From assembly GCF_002903145.1 (NCBI RefSeq), contig NZ_PPDJ01000002.1, positions 310,001 through 374,000 on the forward strand: a DNA stretch of 64,000 bases, given 5' to 3'. Numbering within the stretch: position 1 is the first letter of the stretch; each line of letters opens with the position of its first letter. A program made the position numbers and the translations under genes. The notes beneath the pieces were generated by a model. It had not been told where the DNA came from. It saw only the letters and a program-made list of their open reading frames with translations, and ran no database searches. Shown here in pieces: positions 9,690-17,656 of this stretch. Source of the DNA: Halobacteriovorax sp. DA5. Its GTDB lineage: Bacteria > Bdellovibrionota > Bacteriovoracia > Bacteriovoracales > Bacteriovoracaceae.

Positions 9690-10585
9690 TATGCTTTTCT
9701 CCATTCATTAATTTTCTTATTTGCATTTAAAACATTAGCTTCTAATTTCATATCTTTGATTGAAAGTGGCGGTCGAAGACTTGCATCTTTAATTTGCCCA
9801 TTCTCTTTCATAAGCCATTTTGCAGGAACTGGATTTGAAGCAACAAACATTGCGTTGCTCGATTCGACCCACATTTTAGTTTCTTCTTCACTTAATTCGC
9901 CACCTAAGCAAGCAACCGTGTATGCATGAGTTTGGGCCGGCCATGGATTTGAAGCGACTGAAACGAGACCTTTGGCACCTAGAGGTGCAAATTCTGGAAG
10001 CATTCCATCATCACCACTATAGACTCGACCTAACTCACCAGCTGCTTCGACATATTTTGCAAATTTCTCAGGGCTTCCACTTGCTTCTTTAATTGCCCAA
10101 AATTGCTTATGCTTATTAAGGCGTTTTACGGCCTCAAATGAGAGCTCAATTCCAGCACGAGAAGGAACATTGTAAAGCATTACAGGTTTGTTTGAAACAT
10201 CCATTAGGGCCTTAAACCATTCATACTGTCCTTCGGCTCCTGGCTTTGCATATAAAGGAGTAACCATCAAATAAGCATCGATTGCTAGGCCATCAAGGTA
10301 TGATACCCATTCACATGTTTCAGTTAAGTTGATACCGCCAACCCCACACATTAATGGAACTTTTAAACCAAGATCAATAACGAAGTTTAGAATATTTTTT
10401 CTTTCTTCAAGATTTAGATTTAAGGCCTCACCTGTAGAGCCTAAGATTAGAATCCCATTTCCTGCTTTTTCTTGTTCTCTTAAAATAGACTCAAGTGAGT
10501 CCAGATCAATCGTTAAATCAGCGTTAAGGGGAGTGATTACTGCCGTCCAAAGGGGCGTTGAATTTATATAGTCGTGATTTGCCAT
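9689..10585 (-). CDS. dapA: 4-hydroxy-tetrahydrodipicolinate synthase DapA
   Basis: The 298-residue product condenses pyruvate with aspartate semialdehyde, the first step specific to lysine. The TIM-barrel active-site features are present: STGEALNL (50-57) for the catalytic threonine, Y138 with R143 in YNVPSR, and the Schiff-base lysine K166 in AIKEASG. Length matches the family. It lies 29 nt after dapB and shares a TAATG junction with dapD, so it is translated from the lysC operon mRNA. GGAG lies about 10 nt upstream of its ATG. Confidence 0.96.
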   Translation of the reverse strand: MANHDYINSTPLWTAVITPLNADLTIDLDSLESILREQEKAGNGILILGSTGEALNLNLEERKNILNFVIDLGLKVPLMCGVGGINLTETCEWVSYLDGLAIDAYLMVTPLYAKPGAEGQYEWFKALMDVSNKPVMLYNVPSRAGIELSFEAVKRLNKHKQFWAIKEASGSPEKFAKYVEAAGELGRVYSGDDGMLPEFAPLGAKGLVSVASNPWPAQTHAYTVACLGGELSEEETKMWVESSNAMFVASNPVPAKWLMKENGQIKDASLRPPLSIKDMKLEANVLNANKKINEWRKA

Positions 10586-10614
10586 TTATATAGCTCCTTA
10601 AATTAGTTTCTTTC

Positions 10615-11295
10615 TTAGCTATTTCTAATTACTTGTAATGCAATATCGCTAAAGTCGTGTAAACCAGGCGCAAGATTACTTACGCGTTCACAGGCCCAAA
10701 GAGCACCTGCTGCAAAAATTTTTCGATCCTTAGCTTCGTGTTTAATTGTAATATATTCATTCGGAGTATCAATCTTTAATTCATGAATTCCAATAACATC
10801 TCCAATGCGCTCACTTGTAATAGTTGAGTCTTTTTCTAACCATTCTTGCCATGAAAGGGCAGTGCCACTTGGAGCGTCCAATTTTTTTGTATGATGAACT
10901 TCATGGATTTCATATTTTAGATCACTGGCAGGAAAGAGTGCTTGGGCCTTGGCCGCAATACGGATCATTTCTTTTGCTAGATTCATCCCAAGACTAAAGT
11001 TAGTTGCTTTAATCCATGGTGACTTAATTTGACTAATTAATTGCGCAGTCCAAGTGAAACCAGTAGAACCAGTTACTACGCAGATTCCTGACTCGCTTAA
11101 TAATTCGAAATAGTGCTCTAAAAATACATCACCATTCAAAAAAGAGAGGACTATATCAAATCTATTAAGATCATCTTTTTTTAAAGGATTTTTTGAATCA
11201 AAAACTTCTAATTGAATATGTGAATATTCTGGTGATTCACAAAGCTCAATTACTTTTGAGCCAGTTTTTCCTTTTCCTAAAAGTGCAATTTTCAT
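10615..11295 (-). CDS. dapB: 4-hydroxy-tetrahydrodipicolinate reductase DapB
   Basis: The 226-residue product is shorter than the usual 240-270 residues but keeps the essential parts. These are a nucleotide-binding N-terminus (LLGKGKTGSKV, 5-15), VVTGSTGFT (73-81) and the family signature EIHEVHHTKKLDAPSGT (129-145, with the catalytic His-His and Lys). It reduces the DapA product with NAD(P)H. The shortening appears in the N-terminal domain loops. Its start overlaps the lysC stop by one base (TAATG at 11295), which implies translational coupling. Confidence 0.94.
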   Translation of the reverse strand: MKIALLGKGKTGSKVIELCESPEYSHIQLEVFDSKNPLKKDDLNRFDIVLSFLNGDVFLEHYFELLSESGICVVTGSTGFTWTAQLISQIKSPWIKATNFSLGMNLAKEMIRIAAKAQALFPASDLKYEIHEVHHTKKLDAPSGTALSWQEWLEKDSTITSERIGDVIGIHELKIDTPNEYITIKHEAKDRKIFAAGALWACERVSNLAPGLHDFSDIALQVIRNS

Positions 11296-12665
11296 TAAAT
11301 GAATTCCTTATGTAATCTTTGAATCGTTTGATCAGCATCATTCTTACCTACTAAGAAACAAAAATTATGCTTACTTGCACCCAAGCAAATCATACGAACA
11401 TTAATTCCTTCAACAGCATTAAAAATTCGTGCTGCTAAATTTGGTGTGTGATTGATTTCATTTCCAATTAGACTTACTAATGTTAAGTCCTTTTCCACTT
11501 TTACGCTACAAAGCTCAGATAAACGATCAATAATCTTCTTATTTAATAAAGCACTATCATCTAAAGTCAGTGCGACTGAAATCTCTGATGTCGTAATGGA
11601 ATCAATACTGACTTTAAATTCATTAAAGATCTTAAAAATTTCAAATAGAAATCCGTGTGCTTGAAGCATTTTAGGTGTTGATAATGTGACAAGGCTTTGT
11701 TCACGTCTTAGCGCCATCGCACGAATTAGTGGCGCTGACTCAGTATCATTCTTAATCCACGTTCCAGGCTCATTTGGCTCATAGCTTGATCCAACAAAGA
11801 CCTTAATCCCAGCACGTAATGCCGGAGTTAAGGTCGTTGGATGAAGTATTTTTGCACCAAAAGTTGCCAACTCGGCCGCTTCAGAAAACGTTATTTCATT
11901 AAGAAGCTTTGCTTCTTTCACTATTCTTGGATCTGTTGTGGCAATACCAGCAACATCTGTCCAGATCTGTAATGTGTCAGCACCCATGGCCTCAGCAACA
12001 AGGGCCGCTGAATAATCAGAACCACCACGACCTAAAGTTGTCGTAAGCCCATCACTCGTTGCACCAATGAATCCTTGCGATACATAGACAATATCGCCAT
12101 ATTTTGCATTCACAAGAAACTGGTCAGCACGAGCTTTTGTCGCTTCAATATCCGGAGCTGCCTTTGTAAAATTATCATCCGTTACAAGAACTTGTCTGAT
12201 ATCGAATAATTCAACTTTCTTATTTGATGCTAACTGTTCATTGATGCGTGCTAGAACTTCACTGAAGACAAGGGAAGAAAGTCGCTCACCAAGGCTTACA
12301 AGTGAATCATAGGCGCGATCCGAACACTCTCTTAGCAGTAGCATTCCTTTGGCAATCATCGTTACTTCAGATAGAAGTACTGTTACATCATCTTTTAAAC
12401 TTTCAGAAGCCTGCATTTCTTGAAGGATTTGGCGGTGCTTGTCTTCGATTTCATGAATAAGCTCATTAACTCGTTCTTCGTCACCAGCAGGTGCCTTTTT
12501 AGAAATTTCGACAAGTAGGTTTGTGACACCATAGACAGCTGAGACAACGACCATATTAGCGCCTTTATTAACACTAATTTGAGCACTACGAGTCATGGCC
12601 TCGAGATTTGCCATCGACGAGCCACCAAATTTCGCTACAATAACTTCATTTGTTTGAGTTGACAT
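11295..12665 (-). CDS. lysC: Monofunctional aspartate kinase LysC with ACT domains
   Basis: The 456-residue enzyme phosphorylates aspartate, the committed step to lysine, threonine and methionine. The kinase domain begins with KFGGSS (12-17), and the nucleotide-binding loop GRGGSDYSA is near residue 213. Two ACT-type regulatory domains occupy about 310-456. Length and layout match the lysine-inhibited E. coli LysC class, so feedback by lysine is likely. It is the first gene of a five-gene operon and is preceded by a lysine riboswitch, so the pathway appears controlled both allosterically and at RNA level. GGAG sits about 7 nt before the ATG. Confidence 0.96.
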   Translation of the reverse strand: MSTQTNEVIVAKFGGSSMANLEAMTRSAQISVNKGANMVVVSAVYGVTNLLVEISKKAPAGDEERVNELIHEIEDKHRQILQEMQASESLKDDVTVLLSEVTMIAKGMLLLRECSDRAYDSLVSLGERLSSLVFSEVLARINEQLASNKKVELFDIRQVLVTDDNFTKAAPDIEATKARADQFLVNAKYGDIVYVSQGFIGATSDGLTTTLGRGGSDYSAALVAEAMGADTLQIWTDVAGIATTDPRIVKEAKLLNEITFSEAAELATFGAKILHPTTLTPALRAGIKVFVGSSYEPNEPGTWIKNDTESAPLIRAMALRREQSLVTLSTPKMLQAHGFLFEIFKIFNEFKVSIDSITTSEISVALTLDDSALLNKKIIDRLSELCSVKVEKDLTLVSLIGNEINHTPNLAARIFNAVEGINVRMICLGASKHNFCFLVGKNDADQTIQRLHKEFI

Positions 12666-12729
12666 AAGTCTCCAAAGTAAAAACGTTTAAAGTTTTAAAA
12701 TTAAGTTAATTGTATGTAGGAGAATAAAG

Positions 12730-12777
12730 AAATGCAAAAAAACATCTAGCCAAAAGATTAAGCTAACATTTGCATTT
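12730..12777 (-). terminator. Candidate expression-platform hairpin of the lysC riboswitch
   Basis: A perfect 9-bp inverted repeat (AAATGCAAA / TTTGCATTT, arms 12730-12738 and 12769-12777) lies between the riboswitch aptamer and lysC. On the minus strand the stretch also contains a smaller stem ending in GCTAG, followed by seven U residues (12736-12742). Either stem could act as the regulated terminator. Which one forms in the lysine-bound state cannot be told by eye. Confidence 0.5.
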
Positions 12778-12828
12778 GAAGCTCTCCACATAACTAAATC
12801 CTAATTTCGTTAATTAAAATTTACTATA

Positions 12829-12985
12829 TGACAGTCCTAAGGCTTCTCCCTTAGTAACCAATAAGATAAGTTGCACACTCTGATCTTATTTCGGCAATGA
12901 ACCCATTGTGTTGACTGATAACGGACTAATATAGTTGTGCATCCTTATCAACACGCTCTGAACACTGCGCCTCTTCAATTGAAAT
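12829..12985 (-). ncRNA. Lysine riboswitch (L-box) upstream of lysC
   Basis: Read on the minus strand, the leader shows the conserved L-box blocks in order: GAAGAGGCGC (12976-12967), GCCGAA (12895-12890), a UGG turn after a paired UUAUCUUAU arm, and ACUGUCA (12835-12829). Spacing between blocks fits the five-helix lysine aptamer known from Bacillus lysC. The aptamer begins right after the predicted lysC transcription start and ends about 160 nt before the lysC ATG. High lysine is expected to switch off lysC-dapB-dapA-dapD-lysA. Boundaries are approximate. Confidence 0.9.
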
Positions 12986-12987
12986 TT

Positions 12988-13016
12988 ATTGTAGTGGATA
13001 GACACATTGATGTCTA
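12988..13016 (-). promoter_or_regulatory. lysC operon promoter
   Basis: On the minus strand, TAGACA (-35, 13016-13011), a 17-nt spacer and TACAAT (-10, 12993-12988) match the sigma-70 consensus at five of six positions each. The predicted start, about 12981, places the transcript's 5' end at the beginning of the lysine riboswitch. The -35 box is one arm of the palindrome shared with the asd promoter. Confidence 0.75.
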
Positions 13017-13017
13017 T
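12998..13017. repeat. 7-bp palindrome shared by the divergent lysC and asd promoters
   Basis: ATAGACA, six bases, then TGTCTAT. The left arm supplies the asd -35 (plus strand, 12999-13004) and the right arm supplies the lysC -35 (minus strand, 13011-13016). The symmetry may simply reflect back-to-back -35 boxes, or it may be an operator through which one protein could affect both promoters. Confidence 0.7.
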
Positions 13018-13028
13018 ACTTTTATAAT
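12999..13028 (+). promoter_or_regulatory. asd promoter
   Basis: TAGACA (12999-13004), an 18-nt spacer and a perfect TATAAT (13023-13028). A start near 13035 leaves only about 9 nt before the ATG at 13044 but a 39-nt leader with GGAG before the ATG at 13074, which supports the later start. Confidence 0.75.
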
Positions 13029-13073
13029 TTTAGGCGTAATTATATGAAAAGGCCTTTGCCTGTGGAGATCAAA

Positions 13074-14171
13074 ATGAAAAAAGTTGGAATTATTGGTTGG
13101 CGTGGAATGGTAGGATCTGTTCTTTTAGAGAGAATGGAAAGCGAAGGTGACTTTGCTAAGATCGATCCCTACTTCTTTTCAACTTCTCAAGCAGGACAAA
13201 GTGGTCCACTTATTTACAATGCGACTCATACTTTAAAAGATGCAAATAATATTTCAGAACTTGCAGATATGGATATCATCATTTCTTGCCAAGGTGGAGA
13301 CTACACAAAGCAAGTGCGCCCAGAGCTTGAAAAAGTTAATTGGCCAGGATTTTGGATTGATGCTGCTTCAGCAAAGAGAATGGATGATGATTCTTTAATT
13401 ATTCTTGATCCAGTAAATCGCGACATTATTGATAAGGCCCTGAATGATGGGATTAAAAATTTCGTAGGTGGTAACTGTACAGTAAGTCTAATGCTTATGG
13501 GAATTGGTAGCCTTTTTCAAGAAGGTCTTGTTGAGTGGATGAGTACAATGTCTTATCAAGCGGCTTCTGGTGGTGGTGCTCGTCATATGAAAGAACTTTT
13601 AACACAGATGGGAGTTATCGGAAATATGGCAACGCCATTGATGGATGGACCGATTCTACAACTTGATCAAGATATCTCAAATCTTTTGAAAAGTAATGAG
13701 CTTGATAGTGACTGCTTTGGTGTTCCATTAGCGCTAAATCTAATCCCTTGGATTGATAGCGCTGTTGAAGATGGCCAAACACGTGAAGAATGGAAAGCAT
13801 TTAGTGAAACAAATAAAATTTTAGGTCGTACACAAAACCCTATACCAATTGATGGAACGTGTGTAAGAGTTGGAGCTCTTCGCTCACACTCTCAAGCATT
13901 AACTGTAAAATTAAATAAGTCTGTTGATCTTAAAACGATTGAAGAGATGATTAAAAACTTTTCTGAATACACTGAGTTTGTTGAAAATACACCTGAAGCA
14001 ACACGTGAAAAACTAAATCCACGCTATGTTTCAGGAACTCTTAAAACAACAGTAGGACGTGTACGTAAGATGAAAATGGGTGATGATTACTTGAATATTT
14101 TTACAAGTGGTGATCAACTTCTTTGGGGAGCAGCAGAACCATTAAGAAGAATGCTTAATATCGTGCTATAG
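13074..14171 (+). CDS. asd: Aspartate-semialdehyde dehydrogenase Asd
   Basis: It reduces aspartyl phosphate to aspartate semialdehyde, the branch point substrate for DapA. The N-terminus VGIIGWRGMVGSVLLERM is nearly that of E. coli Asd. The catalytic cysteine lies in GGNCTVSLM and the downstream SYQAASGGGARHMKE matches the family. An upstream in-frame ATG at 13044 would add ten residues. I prefer 13074 because it has GGAG 8 nt upstream and gives 365 residues, like the E. coli enzyme. It is transcribed divergently from lysC, so it escapes the lysine riboswitch. That fits a gene also needed for threonine and methionine. Confidence 0.95.
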   Translation: MKKVGIIGWRGMVGSVLLERMESEGDFAKIDPYFFSTSQAGQSGPLIYNATHTLKDANNISELADMDIIISCQGGDYTKQVRPELEKVNWPGFWIDAASAKRMDDDSLIILDPVNRDIIDKALNDGIKNFVGGNCTVSLMLMGIGSLFQEGLVEWMSTMSYQAASGGGARHMKELLTQMGVIGNMATPLMDGPILQLDQDISNLLKSNELDSDCFGVPLALNLIPWIDSAVEDGQTREEWKAFSETNKILGRTQNPIPIDGTCVRVGALRSHSQALTVKLNKSVDLKTIEEMIKNFSEYTEFVENTPEATREKLNPRYVSGTLKTTVGRVRKMKMGDDYLNIFTSGDQLLWGAAEPLRRMLNIVL

Positions 14172-14172
14172 T
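14164..14172 (+). promoter_or_regulatory. Extended -10 predicting a leaderless mRNA for the PhyH gene
   Basis: TG-c-TATAGT ends 6 nt before the ATG at 14179, overlaps the asd stop codon, and no Shine-Dalgarno is present. Transcription would start at or next to the ATG. See the finding on recurrent leaderless promoters. Confidence 0.5.
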
Positions 14173-14178
14173 AATTAT

Positions 14179-14922
14179 ATGGAATTAGATTTTGATAAAT
14201 TAGTTAATGATTTTTATGAAAATGGTTTTTGCATTGTTGAAGGCCTTTTTGACTATAAAGAAATAAAACGCATCAAACGCTCATTTGATAACCTTTATGA
14301 GGCGTCACAAACGATCAATGAGACGCAAATGCTAAAGCTTGCTCAATTTGTTTTTGATAAGAGCGCTCTTAATCGCATTGTCTGGTGTGGTGGATATGAT
14401 GAGCACTTACTTGATATTGGTGCTGATAAAAGAATTTTAAATATTGTTAGTAAGATTCTAGAATCAAATGAAATGGTTCAACTCATTAATCAGGCCCACT
14501 TCAAGTTACCAGGACAAATTGTAGAGTTTAAGTGGCATCAAGATAGTGAACACCGTCGCTACGGCACTGAACTCTGGGAAGATGTTGATGGGCGAGGAAG
14601 TTATGTACAAACTGTAATGGCCATTGATGATATGAATTCTTTAAATGGACCACTTAAGTTTATTCCTAAGTCACACTTACAAGGTCATCTTAATTACAAA
14701 GAAGATCCAAGTATTATCGACGAATTGCTAGATAAGCTTCCGTCTATCGACTTACAGCTTAAAGCTGGAGATGTTGCCTTCTTTGGCCCGTATACTTTTC
14801 ACTCGTCATCTCTTAATAAAACAGATTCACCAAGAAGAGTTCTCATCAACGGATATGCACAGCCGGGAGCTAATAAGAGAGAGTATCCAGGTGCTGGATA
14901 CGGCAGACATTTGACTCTTTAA
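14179..14922 (+). CDS. Phytanoyl-CoA dioxygenase (PhyH) family protein
   Basis: A 247-residue Fe(II)/2-oxoglutarate dioxygenase of the PhyH family. The iron triad is visible as H-x-D in KWHQDSEH and the distal histidine in FFGPYTFHSSS. GPLKFIPKSH and an arginine in SPRRVLINGYAQPG, which would bind 2-oxoglutarate, complete the double-stranded beta-helix signature. The family hydroxylates lipids, amino acids or secondary metabolites, and the substrate here is unknown. It follows asd by 7 nt but appears to have its own leaderless promoter, so membership of an asd operon is uncertain. Confidence 0.85.
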   Translation: MELDFDKLVNDFYENGFCIVEGLFDYKEIKRIKRSFDNLYEASQTINETQMLKLAQFVFDKSALNRIVWCGGYDEHLLDIGADKRILNIVSKILESNEMVQLINQAHFKLPGQIVEFKWHQDSEHRRYGTELWEDVDGRGSYVQTVMAIDDMNSLNGPLKFIPKSHLQGHLNYKEDPSIIDELLDKLPSIDLQLKAGDVAFFGPYTFHSSSLNKTDSPRRVLINGYAQPGANKREYPGAGYGRHLTL

Positions 14923-14957
14923 ATATTTAACTTTAATTCACGATTCTTAAGTCCATT

Positions 14958-15012
14958 GCTATTTTCCTTGCGCTATATTGTGACTAAGCACACAATAAAA
15001 CAAGGAAATAGC
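14958..15012 (+). promoter_or_regulatory. 5' leader hairpin that can mask the ribosome site of the DUF1254 gene
   Basis: GCTATTTTCCTTG (14958-14970) is complementary, with one bulged base, to CAAGGAAATAGC (15001-15012), which contains the Shine-Dalgarno of the gene starting at 15014. A second stem lies inside: TATTGTG (14976-14982) with CACAATA (14991-14997). If transcription starts upstream of 14958, the ribosome site would be double-stranded. Confidence 0.55.
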
Positions 15013-15013
15013 T

Positions 15014-16576
15014 ATGAGCAAATCAAGTTATAAGAAGTATCTTCTTCCTAGCTTAGGGGTGACTCTTGCCATTACATGGATTTTCACCGTTACCTATCTT
15101 ATTCAATCTAATACACCTGAGAGTTCTCAAACACATTTAACGCGATCAGAACTTGATAAGATTTATTATGGGCAATCAACAGAAGCAGAGCGCTCGATTG
15201 CATCAGTTCCAGTTAAAGATGATCCGTTATTAAAAGAGGCTTATTCCTTAGGACTAAATGCTTACCTCTGGGGATCAACTCTTGTAAGAATGGAGAATAT
15301 TGCTCGTACATATACTGATGTCGTCCAAAAACAATCTGAGACAAGTTATCGCGCACCCTTAAATGAATTTGGTCACTCAAGACGCTTACCTGGCCCTACT
15401 GATACTGATATGCCAACGGCCAATCAAGACACTCTTTATTCCAGCGCAATTTTGGACCTTAATCAATCAGCGATAGTCCTATCGACACCTGAAGTAAAAG
15501 ATCGATACTATGTTATTGATGTTTTCGATATGTGGCACAACCTTATCAAATATGTTGGAACTAGGCAGACAGGTACGAGTGCTCAAAAGTATTTAATCGT
15601 CCCACCAAACTCTAAAGAAATGTACCAGAAGCAAAAAGGAGTGGAAGGTCTAACAATTATTGAATCTCCAACTTCTAAGGTTTGGTTATGGGGAAGAACC
15701 CAGATACTGAAGTCAGATGATATGGAAAAAGAATTAAATGATGTACACAAAATCCAAGACCAATACAAACTAACAGAATTAGATGAATATCTTGGTAAGA
15801 AAAATCGTGTCCGCATTTATCCTCTGTCAAAACGTGTTGGAAGTGATAGTGACCCTTTACGTTTTTTTGAAGAATTAGGAGAGTATTTAAAAACTAATCC
15901 TGTTAGTGAAAAGGAGAAGGCATTATTTGGGCAATTTAAGAAAATTGGTCTAACTAAAGAAGGATTTAAAAAAGAGATGCTCTCTCAGCAAGTACAAGAT
16001 GTTCTAATACAAGCTTTAAATGATGGGCCCCAAGTGGTTGCTGCGCAAATAAGAAATCCAGCAAATACAAAATTCATTAATGGATGGAGCTATGTCTTTG
16101 ATCTAGATAATTTTGGTGATGACTATGCTTTAAGATCAATGGTCTCTCATCCGTACCTAGGCGGGCAAGGGGCCAAGGAAGCTCTATACCCTTTGGCCGA
16201 AGTAGACTCTAAAGGAAATAAGCTAAGCGGTTCTAAGATGTATCGTATTCGTTTTGATCGTGAGCCAAAGGTTGGAGCATTTTGGTCTGTCACTGTTTAC
16301 GATAGTGTAAGTAAAATGCTTATCGAAAATGATCTCAAACGCTACTCATTAAACAATAGTAGTAATTTAACAAAGAATTCTGATGGTAGTTTTGAGCTAT
16401 ACTTTTCTAACCAAGTTCCAAAAGATGAAAAGAAGAAAGCGAACTGGCTGGCCACACCGAAAGGAAACTTCTACGTTATTATGCGTTTATATATTCCGTC
16501 TCAAGAGATTTTAGACTTAAAGTGGAAGGTTCCAGGGATCGAGCAAATTGAGCCGAAGGTAATTTCAATGAAATAG
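15014..16576 (+). CDS. DUF1254/DUF1214 domain protein, membrane-anchored or exported
   Basis: A 520-residue protein with an N-terminal hydrophobic signal anchor (about 11-30). A DUF1254 region follows (about 70-190, with GLNAYLWGSTLVRMENIAR). A DUF1214 region is at the C-terminus (about 350-505, with RFDREPKVGAFWSVTVYD and NFYVIMRLYIPS). The two domains normally occur together in periplasmic proteins of unknown biochemical function, sometimes described as oxidative or envelope-stress related. The ribosome site AAGGAAAT lies in the arm of a leader hairpin. A 58-codon ORF with a membrane helix follows after 8 nt and is probably cotranscribed. Confidence 0.85.
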   Translation: MSKSSYKKYLLPSLGVTLAITWIFTVTYLIQSNTPESSQTHLTRSELDKIYYGQSTEAERSIASVPVKDDPLLKEAYSLGLNAYLWGSTLVRMENIARTYTDVVQKQSETSYRAPLNEFGHSRRLPGPTDTDMPTANQDTLYSSAILDLNQSAIVLSTPEVKDRYYVIDVFDMWHNLIKYVGTRQTGTSAQKYLIVPPNSKEMYQKQKGVEGLTIIESPTSKVWLWGRTQILKSDDMEKELNDVHKIQDQYKLTELDEYLGKKNRVRIYPLSKRVGSDSDPLRFFEELGEYLKTNPVSEKEKALFGQFKKIGLTKEGFKKEMLSQQVQDVLIQALNDGPQVVAAQIRNPANTKFINGWSYVFDLDNFGDDYALRSMVSHPYLGGQGAKEALYPLAEVDSKGNKLSGSKMYRIRFDREPKVGAFWSVTVYDSVSKMLIENDLKRYSLNNSSNLTKNSDGSFELYFSNQVPKDEKKKANWLATPKGNFYVIMRLYIPSQEILDLKWKVPGIEQIEPKVISMK

Positions 16577-16584
16577 GTGAAAAT

Positions 16585-16761
16585 GTGGCAAAAAATGATT
16601 TTTCCAAATTTCGAAATATAATTCTCTCAGTCATGGCCGTCATTTTATGGGTGGCCATGATTTCATATCTTTATATTGAGCATGAAAATCGTAGCCGTGT
16701 TCCTGCTTCAATGAAAGATAATGACTCAAAACAAAGACCTCATCGTCTCTATCGCAATTAG
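16585..16761 (+). CDS. Small single-pass membrane protein, 58 residues, GTG start
   Basis: This short frame begins at GTG 16585, 8 nt after the DUF1254 gene, with AGGTG as a weak ribosome site. The product has a basic N-terminus (KNDFSKFRN), one membrane helix (about 11-30, IILSVMAVILWVAMISYLYI) and a short polar tail. Close spacing and a proper transmembrane profile suggest a real gene, perhaps a partner of the DUF1254 protein. No family is recognised, and the unusual start codon keeps confidence moderate. Confidence 0.5.
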   Translation: MAKNDFSKFRNIILSVMAVILWVAMISYLYIEHENRSRVPASMKDNDSKQRPHRLYRN

Positions 16762-16824
16762 CTGACTTAGTTTTTGACACCTATGTAGATTTTTTTGAAG
16801 ACAATGAAAATAGGGCCATGCTTT

Positions 16825-16833
16825 TGCTATATT
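16825..16833 (+). promoter_or_regulatory. Extended -10 predicting a leaderless mRNA for the phospholipase-like gene
   Basis: TG-c-TATATT ends 6 nt before the ATG at 16840, with no Shine-Dalgarno. It supports 16840 over the upstream ATG at 16795, which would place the signal peptide internally. Confidence 0.5.
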
Positions 16834-16839
16834 TTAGCT

Positions 16840-17646
16840 ATGCGATTCCTATTACTTCTCATTCTTTTTTCAATTTTCAGTGTGAATTATTCATATTCTC
16901 AGGACTATGGACTTCTTGATGTAAAAGGATCAATTTATTCAAAAAGAAATGTCGACAATTATTTAAGGCCATTTCAAACAGATGGCTGCTCATCGATCTC
17001 CCCACAAGGTACTTTTAATGCTCCTAAATTATGGCAACATTGCTGTATTGAACACGATATAAGCTATTGGATGGGTGGCCCATTAATGGATAAAATTAAG
17101 GCCGATGAAGATTTAAAAAGCTGTGTATCTGATGTATTTTCAAGTATTTTTGGCAAGGCGATGCAAGTTGCTGTCTATATTGGTGGGAACCCAACTTTTC
17201 ATACAGGTTATGCTTGGGGCTATGGTTGGAATCATATTCGAGGCTATCATGAATTATCGAGTTCTGATCGCTACGAGATTTCTAAAAAAATGCCACAAGA
17301 TCCTTTAAATCAAGAAATCGTCGAGCTAGGTTTTGATAAAGAAACAATTCCTTTAAAGAATGACAATATCTGCTTAGAAGAAATTAATGACTTTCTTGAG
17401 AAACGCATTAAAGCAAAAGTCGATATTAAAGTTATCGAAGATATTGATACATTCTTTTCGAAAGGATTCTTCATTGAAGCAAATAACTGTAAAGGTACCT
17501 TAAGAGCAATTATGAGACATGGTGTTGATCATAATGACTGTCGAGATATTCCTTATGAAAACAAATGGGAAAGAACGGTTCGTTCACTTGAGGCAACTGG
17601 AGAGTGTGCTGAGATTTATGGAACCCAGCACTCTTTAAGAAATTAA
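16840..17646 (+). CDS. Secreted phospholipase A2-like protein
   Basis: From the ATG at 16840 the product (268 residues) starts with a clear signal peptide (cleaved near SYS-QDY). The mature N-terminus carries DGCSSISPQG and then WQHCCIEHDISYW, containing the phospholipase A2 active-site pattern CCxxHDxxY (C68, C69, H72, D73, Y76). Enzymes with this pattern hydrolyse the sn-2 ester of phospholipids using the His-Asp pair and calcium. The calcium loop is less obvious, so activity is not certain. Several further cysteines could form disulfides. A secreted lipase would suit a predatory or scavenging lifestyle. Confidence 0.65.
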   Translation: MRFLLLLILFSIFSVNYSYSQDYGLLDVKGSIYSKRNVDNYLRPFQTDGCSSISPQGTFNAPKLWQHCCIEHDISYWMGGPLMDKIKADEDLKSCVSDVFSSIFGKAMQVAVYIGGNPTFHTGYAWGYGWNHIRGYHELSSSDRYEISKKMPQDPLNQEIVELGFDKETIPLKNDNICLEEINDFLEKRIKAKVDIKVIEDIDTFFSKGFFIEANNCKGTLRAIMRHGVDHNDCRDIPYENKWERTVRSLEATGECAEIYGTQHSLRN

Positions 17647-17656
17647 TAGTATCGAA

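Noticed and set aside
12779..12800. Five-codon leader peptide between riboswitch and lysC
   Set aside because: A GGAGAG and ATG are present, but the frame (MQMLA) has no lysine codons and overlaps the hairpin arm, so an attenuation peptide is not convincing.
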